Shown here piece after piece: positions 24,201 to 36,278 of a stretch of 64,000 nucleotides of DNA. A program made the position numbers and the translations under genes. The stretch is from the NCBI GenBank assembly GCA_037576195.1, contig CM075104.1, forward strand, positions 14,648,211 through 14,712,210. The letters run 5' to 3'. The notes beneath the pieces were generated by a model. That model did not search any database and was not told the origin of the DNA. It was given only the letters and a program-made list of their open reading frames with translations. Within the stretch, counting starts at the first letter, position 1; each line of letters opens with the position of its first letter. Source of the stretch: Phytoseiulus persimilis (lineage: Eukaryota; Arthropoda; Arachnida; Mesostigmata; Phytoseiidae).

Positions 24201-27200
24201 GCTTTTCTTAGTTACATGGCGGAACCAACCATAGGCGCAAACACGAAAGCCATCTTGGGCCAAACGCGCTCAAACTTACTTGTAGAAACGGCTCGCTCAT
24301 CAAAGAAGACCGTTCATACATATTTGCAAAACCCTAAGCGGACATTTCCAAGAGGGAATGAGTTACAAGAGTCTCCTACTGTTCCATCCGCTAACGGGTG
24401 TCGAGAGCAACGAACCCAGCGTTGCGAGCAATTAGCGTCTGTTGCGACACACCGGGTCCTAACTCTAAAAGCTAAACCGGGAAACAATTTAGGCAAAGGC
24501 GTCGCCCATTCCCGTCTGCCCCTCCATTATCCCTCTGCCCCACCCCCGAGTCTCACTCCGCGATGTCTTTTCCACCCGCAGCAGATGGGTCTCGAACCTT
24601 CTTTGCGGCCTTTGCGACTTCCTCCTGCTCACCCCACGTCACACCCGCGCGTTCAAAAATGCGAACCAGAATACCGCCAGCTCCCAAATGGCGCTGAGAA
24701 AGCGGAACGTGGGCCGAAACGAGCGGAACTTCCGTTTTGCCTACGTTTCCAAATCAAAACAAAGCGTGAACACAAACGAGCGAAAGAGCAGACCTGATAT
24801 TAATCACCGCGGACGAAAATTCCTCGATTCATCTCCATTTTGTTGCAGTGACTGTTTTGTAATTCCCCCCGGAATTACTCGCTGGCGAAACCGAACACGC
24901 TTTCGCTAATAAAAAGAATAAAATCCGTAAGGGTTGACTCAGTGCTTCTTGTATTCATTCTACTGATATAGTCATCTCCCTATATCTCTTGGTCATTACA
25001 CGCGCGGGTGATAAATTCTTCGTCTCTACAGCTTCTCAGTGATCGTGTCAAGCTCATTCAATAGCGAATCGTGGGGTAGCTGGTACTGTGACACCGTGTG
25101 TGTCCGCGTGATCAGAATTCAAGAAGCCCGAGGGGTCCTGTTCAACCCGAAAACATCAAAGTCTGACAGTACGCCCGCCAACTTATTCGATCTGTTCCTG
25201 GCTGTCGAATAGATCTGCAAAGAGCCGGCTCGGAAGTTTTCCCAACCAACCAGACTTCGGCAATCTCCAATCCTCCCTGCTTAACAATCTCCTTCACTCA
25301 TGTACGGTTCGTTGTGCCTCGCGAGAAATTCGGAGGGAGCTCCACGCTGCCGGGCCGACCGACCCGAGTTTTGAACCTATTCGCTCTCACTCCTGAACGC
25401 GCGCAGACGGCCTGTCTCAATTCTCGAAAGCGCAGCGGGTAAATGAGGGAGCTCGTTGCGAGCCCTTCTCGCCTCGATTTCGGAGACCTCTTTAATGGAG
25501 CGCCGCGCAACGGCACCGCTGAATGGCGCAGGGGAGAGATTCCGGACTGGGTTGTTGTAGGTTGGCGTTAACTAATGTACCGTAACGTGGCCAGGTCGGA
25601 CGAGCTGCTCCGTCGACCTGCTCGTTCCCTTCACTCGACTGTTACTTGCGACGGGATCTCATTCCGAACGGATGCAATCCCGCAGAAAACGCTACCAGCT
25701 GCCTCTTGGCCGGGCGCCCTCGAGCCCCAAGGTTCGTCGACATGCCAACATTCTAATAAATCGAGCAGTCGGCAGGCCTCTCGAGGCTTCGTTGTGTCGC
25801 CTGCCTTCCCTAACCTCCGCCGACCAACCAACCTGCGCCTGGAACAACCGGAAAGCCCACGCGAGAAAAAATGACTTTCTCCACCCATCAATTCCTCTCT
25901 AATCAGAGTTTGCGGGTCACCAGATGCGGCTTGCGCAGAGATGCAGGATTCCCGTAGACAAAAAATGTGAACCAAATGCGGAAAGAGAACGCGGCAATCG
26001 CAAGGTCGGGAGCCTTCCCTCGGTCTCGGTGTCCTGATCGAGCGAAGCGTCACGTCCTGATCACCGACGTTGTGTATGCAGAAACAAAACCCTGAGCGCT
26101 GCCTTCTGCGGTTCTTCTGTAGTTTCTCCACAAAACGCGTAATCACCCACTGTAGTACTCTGTTTGAATCTGATTGAGCCATGGAATCCGCCCGAAATCC
26201 GAGATAAAAACCAATGCTTGAGCGAAGGCTCCGGCCCATGGCGTGTCGAGTCGCTGTATCGGTCGAATAATTCGTTGCCCGACTGATTTCCGCGGTCGAA
26301 GACCAATCCAACGACTCCGGTTGTGACGCTCCTGAATGCTCGAAAACGGAGACATCAGAGCGGACTCGAGGAATAATTTGCACAACAAACGGCGGCACAC
26401 CCGTTTGACCTGAGGAGAGGCGAGTCAGGCTAGTCGCTGGGCTCTCCTCACAGCTCCATCCTCCGCGACGAGAACCCCATGAAGAATTGGAAGGCGATCC
26501 GGTACGGGTTGCGCGGGCCACCAACTCCATGCGTCTAAGTAGCACTCGTCCGGTCACTCGGCGAACTCTCCTTTCGCAACTCGGTCGCTCCATGAACTCG
26601 TCCACTCGCTTTGAGCTGTTCCTCTAATAACAAGCTTCAAGTGATGGAAGTTTCCAGCTGTCGAAGCAAATGCGGGCCCGGCCGTCGAGGGCTTCGCTCG
26701 AGGAATTTCCCCACTCGCGTGACCTCATTCCTACAGAAGCCGAACGCGACAACCATATTGCGATATTCCTTGCTCTTGCAGTGGAGCCCGTCCGACTCGT
26801 CCGTTTTTCTTTCCAAAGTCACCGCTCCGCTCTCGGCCGTGGATCAGAGCCAACACAAAGCTCCTCTCCCGGACCAGTGCAGGACCGCGCCGTGAACTTT
26901 ATCGCGGAGATTCAATACATACTCGAGTCTTGAAGAGTGAAAACGTTGACAGTGAGTTGAATATACAACACGTTGTGCTCTCGTGGGGTGGGCGCGAGGT
27001 CTGCGTCTGCTTTGACGCTATCGCCATCACCGGCAGTTCTCTCCGCGCGTGGAGGGTGATAGACGATCTCTTTGGGCCCACCCGTCTCCCGACGTGCCTC
27101 CTACACCGATCCTGTGTTTTGCCCGAAAAAAAACTTGACTGAAAAGAACGGCGGTGGCGTCGAGCGGAATGCCAGCGGCATGGCGCCGGCCGACCGCGAC

Positions 27201-30200
27201 GCACGATCTCAGTCAATTTCGAAACAAGCTCGTCATTTACAACGCAGCCTTGCTTTGTTATCCGACTCCATACCTGGCGACCTCGACGGCGAAAAGCAGT
27301 AGTCGGGAGAGCACCCGGCCCGGAGCCCAAGCCCTCCACGACGACCGGGCTCATTCAACTCGTTTGTGGATCCCATCTTCGCCATAGTATGTTCACTCAC
27401 GTCGCATCGAAACTGTTCATGCATTCTCGAACGGCCCGTTGCTCTCCGCTTCAATAGAGATCGGTCTCCGCAGTGTTTCAGTTCCACGGCAGCTCGGGTG
27501 GAAACGGACGTCGTTCCCACAGTACACGGGCTCATGGGGTGCTCCGAGAAATGAGCGGTTGTTCCATCCCTCCGAAGTTTCTGTCTCGATCGACGGTTGT
27601 AGCTCTGTGGCGGAATTGAGGCTGAATCCACGTTGAGCTCATTGGGATCATCACTAGGCCTGTTCTCCCTCCTCGCTGTTGCTGAGCGCTCGTTCAAGGA
27701 ATCCAATGTCGCCACGACGTTCCTGAACCCAGCGGGAACGAGGGCGCTTCACGGAACCATGCATGTCACATCACAGAAAACCGCTCCTTCACTGTCGCAC
27801 TTCGTCGAAATGAAATTTGGCTCTGGGCATTATATAGCTCTGCCAAGTTGCCAGTCACTTAGACGACAGCCGGCCGGCCTGCCAACGGTCCGACCGACAT
27901 AACGGCTACCAACGGTTCCCTGAGAAACTTCGAGCATCTCACCTTTGGCCTCAATACTCGCGGACGAAGACTCATGTGCGCAAGGGAGTGATACGAAGGA
28001 TGACCAGTGACAATTAGAAAAGAAATAGAAACGCTTTCACGCATTTCCAGGCCGAGACGGAGCGCACGTTCGCTATCCACGGATGTTCTCCCACGGATGG
28101 GGAATAGGAGGCTAAAAACTAGATGTTGACATTCTCATCCTTCCACTACAAACTTTGTGTCAATGACGAAGTTTTCCGGGCTCTCGATGAGCTGTATAGC
28201 AGCCAGCCAGCAATTTTCCCGCATCCACAACCTGGATGATTCAACGCCGTTATTATCGCGGTGCAGAGCTGCATCTCGCGCAGGTGGAGCAAGTTCCGGC
28301 GGTTTCGACGCAGCACCCCAGGCGTGCAGTCAGTCCGAGATAATCTACGAACAGAACGGTAGCAATGGAACGATCTTCATAGACGCTTCTTTGCATGCTC
28401 GCGTAACGCGCCAAACGCTCGTTGTCTGCGAGGCGCTATCCGTCTCGTGCGCGCCATACAAATCGTCGACGCGTCAGCCTAACTTGAATGGCGATGATTT
28501 CAACGCAGCTTCTGAATGGAGCTATTCAACGAGTTCACAATAGCGATTACATCAACTACTACAACGACGACTACGACGACGGAACCAGCCGTCATCCGCC
28601 GCAGTCCCAAAGTGGACGCTGAACGTCTTCAAACTTAATTTGTATGAGGTACATCGCGACGGATGTATGGAGGGAAACGTCAACACGGCCCGGATCAGCA
28701 CCACCATGCGCAAGCTTCTGATCCGGAATCAGAACTCCCCCCTTCAAGCCACGGCTCGTGACCCGCAGACTTCCGAGCGAATTTCATCGGGATCCCTCGC
28801 TTGCTGTTCATCCCATTGGTATTGGATGTAACTCGGCGCTCTAGGCGAAACCGACGACGATTCCAGCTTCTCGGAGAAGCCAGAGACTCGCGGAACCGCT
28901 AGAAACTCGTAAACAACAACACGGCGACGGGACAATACACGTTCGTCTCGGCTCGGAAGGCACGTAGCCGGATCAGCCAGCAAACGGTCTCATCGGAGGG
29001 CAACGGCTTTCCTCCGACGGAAAATATCGAAAAACTGTTTATGATAACCTCGTTTGAATCGGGAACGGCTCGGCAGCAAGATCAACAGTCACCAACCACA
29101 AAGTGGGGATAGGCCACGATCGGAGGGACAAACAATAAAACAGCGTCGGAGAACAAAGCTCGTCCGATAGATAAATAGAAAAGTCTCAGATCGATGACGG
29201 GGACTGGAAGCCGTTCGGGGTAAACAAGCCACGAATTATATCCGACACACCAGACCGCGACGGCATCCGAACGTGTGTTGGAGTCAACTCTGGAGTCTTT
29301 GTTAGATGTGGGAAATGTCGGAATACGCGCTCTAGGTCGGCCGTGTAAACGAGCTGTCTCCGATTTGAAACATCGAGTGAAACAAAAAACGTTGAGCTCG
29401 ATCACCGATTCGCTGCAAAAAGTGGAAGATGTCAGCTGAGCAACGACGTGTTGGCTTCAGACGAGCCGTGGTGAGCGTCGATCCCTCTCCGGAGGAAAAT
29501 CCGACGAACATTTTTTTTTCAGCGCAGCTCAGTGCGAACGGGCGAACAAGGTGTCAGCGTGCGCCAGCCGAGCTTGATTCCAGAGTGTGTCGGAGCGTGT
29601 TGGTTGTGGAGCTTTTCTTCGAATTTCTATCGCTGATTTCGCGCGACGCCCACGAAAGGGAGTAACAACAATCAATCCCAAACCAACGGCGTGCCATTCG
29701 TTGTTTCCACTCCGCAATCTCCTCGAGATAGGTGCTCGGCCGACTCTCGTTTGCCGTATGCCCGCGGGGAGGAGCACAGAAAGAAGCAAACACGGAGCGA
29801 GATTCTTTCTCCATGCATGGCATAACGCGAACCGCTTGCCGCCGCCGCCGTCGCAGCTGCTGCTTAGAGAGCCATCGGAGCCAGAGATCGCCCCATGCAG
29901 CGGATTCGGAGTCCGCTAGAGCCGAGTTCCGCTAGGCTGGACGACGCGGCTAATAAGGAAAACATGTTCCATATTCGGCAGCCGAAGATCCGGGGGACCG
30001 ATCACGAGAATCGTTCTGATTGCAATACATCGGAACACATGCATATTTGTCCCCTGTTAGAAAATGCTTTGAGCAAGACGATTTCGGACACGGATGGTAA
30101 TTCTTGTACAACGCTCCGTCGATATTCATCCCTGTCCCCGTCCGTACGAGATCACTTTTGGAACTGATAGCGTACACGCTTCGAAGACGATCGGAGATAG

Positions 30201-33200
30201 CCATTTTCCAGGCGAAACGAATCTCTTCCTAGTTGAGCCCTCGAGAAAAGATGGGACATTACCTGGAAGAAACGGGTCCATGTTATTCGCAGCGCTTTCC
30301 CTCCACGGCTCACTCTATCCAAACTTTGTCTAGACAAGGATACACTAGTGAATGGCAAATTCGAAGCTAGGAAAAATGGGCCGAGAAAGTGCGGAAAATC
30401 AGAAACATAGAGTTCTCGATTAAGCCTCAAAAATCCTCCGATATCGCGGAAAGCACGAAGCTCATATCGCACACGACCAGGCAGTGAGGGGGATGGACGT
30501 ATGCAGCCATCTCTCGAGGAGCTGTTATCTCGGAAATAGGTAAGTAGAGTTCGACCTCCGTGAAACGTGATGCAAGTAAACAATTTGCAGGGTAAGAGCC
30601 GCTAGAGACAGATGTGTAAACCGAGATCTTCGCGCAGTTCAAACAACAAGATAGGATACCTCCCGAAAAACGTTTCGAAAGAAGCGATTCTTTAGACACC
30701 TCTCTCCATTATGCAAACAAACGCGTGATAGAGAGGTTTTCTCTCCGCCAACGCATCAACATCTCCCACGAGCTTCGACGTGAGAACGGTCTCAACCCGA
30801 AACGGGCAGCCTGCACCTGATGGCTTTGAATACGACTACTGAGCAGAACGTTATCGCTCTTTGCATGACTCTAGAATCGGATCGCTTGACCTGCGAAGGG
30901 GACGATCACCAGGATATTTCCTTTCTAACATAATTCGCAAGACACGTTACCCGAACGTGACTCCGACACCAGTCTCCGGGGAGTGCGGAGTTTCTCCGAA
31001 TGAAGTTCCGCAGGGTCCGTACTGCCGACGTCCCAAAGTCCGGAGCGCTCGCCGCGCGCCGATAATCAGCTCGCTTGTTGGGCTCCGTCTCGCTTGCCGC
31101 CCAACCGGCCGCGCAGCCACGCTGATTGGTGGCTGCTGCTAATTAGTAGCGCGTCCCAGAGATGGAAAAGGATTATCTCTTCGGGTCGATTTGCACGAGG
31201 CAGCAAAGCCACACACGATCGCTTCGACGACGAGCAGAGCTGCTCCTCACCCAGTGCAACAATTAACCTCCGTCACCCAAGTGTCGATTAGGCAAGCAAA
31301 CACGTTCTGTAAGTTAGACATTCATGTTTCCGTTCGGTCTTTTTGGAGCTGCTCCCACAGCGATATTCGGCCAGCCTCGGATGGCTCCTTCCATTCCGAG
31401 GTCTGACGACAAGAAAAGCGAAAGACGAGAAGCCGGAAGTGGAACTGAGAGACAGACGGAAACAGTCGCCTTCCAAAGGGATCATCAGCGGCAGCCGGAG
31501 GACGATGGAGGAGTCCCTCGGCCCTCCACCGCTCATTAATACCAACTAACATTATGCGCAGAACGAGCCCGACTCGGCTCCCTTTCAACTGTCTCGACCC
31601 GAGTCCCGGTGAGACTTCCAATAGGCACGCGATTTTGTCTCAGCTGGTTCGAGAGTTTGAGCTCCACTCTTGCGGGCTTCTCGAATCGTGAGCTCCTCTT
31701 CCCGGCCGCGACCAGTGTTTTCAGGAATCACTACGGGGCTCACGGTCGATTTGTAATTTGGAGACGATCGGAACGAGTTCAAGACAGGGCTCGGTCGGAT
31801 GAAATAGGAGAGTCCAGACAACCGGGACACGAACCCTCGACGGGTGAGAGATTTTTCTGCCCCGATTGTTGAGATCGGGCTTTCGTCGAGGAGCTCAGTC
31901 ACGCAGTTTGGTGACCGGGGCTTTTTCTGGTCTGCTTCCTGCTGAACGAGATGACGATGGATTGGATCACTCGGACGAGATCGGCTATGCGCGTGAGGCG
32001 GTTAGGTGTCGCAGGTGCTCTCGTTTTTTTCCATCTTGTTTCGACGCGGCCAGTTGTTCGGAGGTGACGGAAACTCGTCCGCCGAACGAATAAGTCTCCG
32101 ATTGAACCATCAGCGTGTCGCAGTTTCCCGATAACCCGAGAATCTGAACTCGACGGCCGCTCGCCACCATGCAAAACTTACGATCGAGTGATGTGACACA
32201 GCAACTGGAACGGTTGCGAATTTCTTTGAGGGCGCGTGGCCAGAGCACCCGTGTGGTCTGCACTTCCTCCGCACCATGTTGTCAGCTCTACGGAGAACTT
32301 TCGAGACCCAGACGAAAGAGATATTCTAGTTCTGTCGGTTCGACGGAGAATTCCATCTTTGCTATTGCGACAGTTCGCTTGTAGTTCAGTGGGAGCTTCG
32401 CAATCGAATCGCTTCGAGAATCATATTTCACGCGTTGGGCGCTGCTGAAAAAAGATTCTCCCGGCCTCCGCTGAAGCTCGAAAGGCTTCGACGGTGATGA
32501 TTGAAGATTTCCTCACGGCCAAGGTTCAGGTCGGTCCGATATTCAGGCGCGCTAGCCACCTCTCGTCGGAGTTGCACGACCACTATGAGTGGTTGTTCTT
32601 CTCTGCGGCGTTCGGCGGTAAGGCCGTGTCTTTCTGTTTTTGACGCGTCTCCGATACGTTGACTGAAGCTCAGCTGCCGTTGCGAGCGGATTCGTCCGAT
32701 AAATGTGGAAACCCACGAACTTGGGATGATGCTTGTTGCGCGAGCTCTCGGAAAAGCAGACAACCGTAGGAACGTTCGTAAATCCCGACGAAGTCCGTAC
32801 CATGCGGTCGTGTTTCACAAAACAAACGAGTTCCGGAGTTTATGCAGAATGTCGCAACAAACGATGAGATAGAACTAGTCGTTACTCTCTTCGGTCGGTC
32901 GTGCATCTGTTTGCTCATGCGTTCTTCTGATACCAGACATATTCTGTAATTTATTGCCGCGCGTGGGGTTAAAGCGAGTTTCGTAGTTCCACAGAAGCCC
33001 CGACGTAAGGCGACGCAAACTAACCAAGCAGAACATAGCCCCGTAAGGCACCATCTGGTGCTCTGGGCACCTTCTCGTTGTCAGCGTCCAAGCAGAAACC
33101 ACTTTTAGAACTCTGCCTCGAGCCGAATGCATCGCGGGAAGATGAGCAGAACGCTCACGGAACGACTTTCTGAACCCCCCATTCAGATCAGCGTCGGAGG

Positions 33201-35800
33201 GGAATTCGGCGGAGTGATGCGATCCCACAGATTGCTCTATCGATGTGAATGTTTTCCATGATCCTCGACTGGAGCCTTAGGCTAATATCAGTGGGCTCAA
33301 CAAGAAATTAGGCGCGGATTCGCGCGGAGTCTCCCGCCGCGAACGGAGCCGCCACCTCAGCAGAACTGTGCGGCGACGGATAACTAGGAACGCGTTCGTC
33401 ATTATTGTTCGCTCGACACTCTTTGGCCGATGTTTGACACGAGGAAGGAAGTATTCCGGAATGCAATTTGCCTGCTGGTCTGGTTCGTCAAGAAAATAGC
33501 TCGCCGTCCTCCTCGTTAGCCTTGGCATTGTCTGAGCCGTCAGCATCCGCCAAAACGACGACCCCGCCAGTGGCAGCGCGCCGGCGTGGCGACGGCGGCG
33601 ACCGCGACGACGGCTGCTTCAGCCGAAACTGAAGAAGACAGAAGAAGAGTCGAGCGGCGATCGACACCACGAACATGGGAACACTCTCACCTATCTCCTT
33701 GAAGAATTTCTCTTTTCCTCACCGGTCCGGCAAAAACGCGACGAACCGTCACGATACGACGAGCAAATCGGCTGGAGGCCATCACTATCATGGTTAAACC
33801 GATATCTGAAGAGGATTTTTATTCGAGCCAACAGCAAGATCACCGCAGCGGAATTGCAGCTCGGGAGCTTCTCAGAGCTTCGTGAGCAAACCTCGAGTCG
33901 CGAAGATCCGGCGCTCTCGGCCGGTGATCGATACGCGAGCCATTTTTCCCTCCGTGACATCACCGCCCGCCCGCCCCGCGTGAGCCGAGACCTTCACTGG
34001 TAGGAGTATCTGCCGTTGACGTTTCTTCAACCGCCGAATCTGACTAGAGCGACTTCCTGTGGTGAGCTTCTCAAGTTCAGACACCCGCGATGTTTCAGCA
34101 GCCTTCCCGAACTAGCAATGGCGAGACCTGTTTGGATTACAAAAGAGCAGACAAAAATGTCATTCCGAACAGGAACCGCCGCAGTTATTCCAGTCAGCTT
34201 GAGAACGCCGGTCGAAGCAGGCGGCTGGTTCAACAGATTCTCCAAGCGAACGGAAGGGGGTACATCGTCTGCTTAACGGATCAGACGAGTCTCGCCAATA
34301 TGAAGAGGGAAAATCATGAGGCTCACGGCCGCATAGAACTTCTGCAACTTTTCCCCACCGGAACTCTGCTTGCGAGACGTCTCATGTCCTTTCCATGGCC
34401 ACACTCGCGGAAGAAAAATTGAATTCCATGCCGAGTGCTGTTCCCACCGATCGGGCTCGCACGAAAAACTCGCCCGTGCGGGAGGAGAACGCAGTGTGAG
34501 ATTATGATGTGTTCGGTAGGACCGACAATGAGCAGACAAGGGCTCCATTGACAAGGCGGTTGTTGTCAGAAAATAGAGTTGAAGAAAAAAGTGAGAGGAG
34601 CGACGCACGAGGAGCAGCGGTTCGCACAAAAGCGCTCGCAGACCGTACACGGGCCACTGCACGTAATTCACTCCGGCAGCGAATCTACATACGGAGGAAC
34701 GGGGCAGGGGCAGAAGCGCCAGGCTGGGACCGCGCGATGTCAGCCACGCACAGGAAGACAACGGAGCAAGTCGAAGCAAATTTGTCAAAGAGCTCCGCGC
34801 TAGCGACAAAATCCATCCACACAAATCGCGCATATATTTCCCTCGTTCGCCGGCTTTGTGTTCTGTTCCGGCGGGGAGAAAGGGTGGATGAATGAAATCA
34901 AGAATGATACACTAAAAAGGAGGCAGATAGATCTGACTGCAGAACAGGATCCCACGCTCCCGTAACACAAAACTGCTTTACGGCGGATTCAGCTAATAAT
35001 GAGAATCGGCAAACGGCAACAACAACAACAGCCCACTTTGTAAGCGTCTGATAGGAACGGGCTCGTTGATATGACCAGGGCCCGGGTCTCCTGACAGAGC
35101 AGATCGAATCGAACTGCGCGAAGCCCCCGACGTATTTCTAATGGACTACGAGACTCGAGCGATACTGTCGATAACGTAGCCCCCGGCGCCGTCCCACGAA
35201 TCGAAATCAACAATAGCAGAGATTCCGACCGATTCTTATCTCATTCCAAGTGCTCCCACTCCCGCCGATAAGTTCGACAAACAGAAAGTTCCACCTCCCA
35301 TCCGATACCACTTCATCCAAGGGTTGATCTATGCCGTGCCAGTCGAAACCAGTCGCGGTATATTAAGGTGTTTCGGGCAACGTCGTTCTGGTGAAGTGCC
35401 AAGTCATATACGAAGCCAAACCGAGAGCCATCTGGCTGAGTCACGCGGTCTTCGAAGCCATCGCTCACTTGAGATGATCTCACCTCAAGTGACTCTACAA
35501 CGAGCTCTTCACTATTGTTTCATAGTCGGTCTTGCAAACAAGAGGTCAGTTTTGGCCGCACGCTGACAGATCACCGTCGGTGCAGATGTCCGCGTCGACA
35601 AACCTCCCACGGCTACCTTTCTCAGAATGATTCGGTACTTGCGCACCAAGGAGCCGAAATCGGCGCGAATGCGCACCGAGCGCGCGCTCCTTGATGTTTG
35701 GAATTGTACGTCCTGCGCAGAGGTGCTCGTCATCAGGCGAAGCATGAGCTCGGTGGAATAACGCGCCGCTTTCGGAACTGTTCTCGCCTGGGCTCGCAGC
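21290..35800. other. Stretch without a recognisable gene
   Basis: No gene family was recognised. Plus-strand ATG-to-donor mini-exons are possible at 22049 (donor CTTC/GTGAGT) and 23791 (donor AACC/GTAAGT). An open frame 23284-23529 ends on an AATAAA-containing sequence. The longest frame here (26605-25631, minus) is listed separately. Trinucleotide-like ATC/GCC/GTA runs at about 23.02-23.12 kb keep several frames open. The remainder shows nothing I can support. Confidence 0.3.
25631..26605 (-). CDS. 324-codon open frame, doubtful coding
   Basis: This is the longest uninterrupted frame outside METTL4, so chance alone is a strained explanation at about 50% GC. Against that, the translation is rich in Arg and Ser, has scattered Cys, and has no recognisable domain, which is typical of a frame opposite or out of phase with real coding. 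No clear splice sites or polyadenylation signal frame it. Plus-strand frames in the same interval (25575-25874, 26611-26895) are also unconvincing. It could be a fast-evolving single-exon gene, an exon on either strand, or nothing. Confidence 0.18.
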   Translation of the reverse strand: MDEFMERPSCERRVRRVTGRVLLRRMELVARATRTGSPSNSSWGSRRGGWSCEESPATSLTRLSSGQTGVPPFVVQIIPRVRSDVSVFEHSGASQPESLDWSSTAEISRATNYSTDTATRHAMGRSLRSSIGFYLGFRADSMAQSDSNRVLQWVITRFVEKLQKNRRRQRSGFCFCIHNVGDQDVTLRSIRTPRPREGSRPCDCRVLFPHLVHIFCLRESCISAQAASGDPQTLIREELMGGESHFFSRGLSGCSRRRLVGRRRLGKAGDTTKPREACRLLDLLECWHVDEPWGSRAPGQEAAGSVFCGIASVRNEIPSQVTVE

Positions 35801-35811
35801 GCACCACGAAG

Positions 35812-36278
35812 ATGAAGAATTTTCATGGAGTCATTCGCGAAGTTTCCACCGAATTCGACAACAATCAGTGGGGGCTTGACCACGATGCGATAACGGTCAC
35901 GGCTCCCGAGTGGTTGAAAGTGCTTCTTGAAGCGGCACGGGCGCCTGGAAGAAGCGAGCCGCACTTGGCGTTGCGGGCCCCGCCGATCCATGCCCGCACC
36001 CTGGATGGGGGTCTGGTGAGTTTTCCCGAAATCTCCTGGATAGTGTTTGGAGAGGCTCCGTGAGGCGTGGACAGGGTGTTTAAATAACTATAACTCGGGA
36101 GGGAGGAGTCGCTGCACGCGAAACGTCCAGAAAACGCTCCTTCCGCGCCCATGAATCACACTGAGAGTTGTTGCTAGCTGTCGACAGCGCGGCGCTCGAT
36201 GTTCCAGCGACGCATTCCCTGGAAACACTCGACGTTGTTCTCGCACCGATTCTCGATGACATGGCGGCTCCTGTTTCG
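35812..36278 (+). CDS. Candidate two exons of an unknown gene
   Basis: The first exon (35812-36015) starts MKNFHGVIREVSTEFD and ends at a strong donor (CTG/GTGAGT). The next (36168-36278) reads SAALDVPATHSLETLDVVLA and ends TTTCG/GTAGGC. Both are in phase 0, have balanced composition, and join through a 152-nt intron. The acceptor of the second exon (CTGAGAG) has little pyrimidine tract, which is the weak point. Further protein-like plus frames follow at 36415-36624 (contains GPMYENNNTNNLGGLSSFAD) and 37059-37540 (Ser/Asp/Arg-rich, ending KFHTRPL). The gene may therefore extend to about 37.5 kb. The minus strand has a competing 159-codon frame (35991-35512). No domain was recognised. Confidence 0.25.
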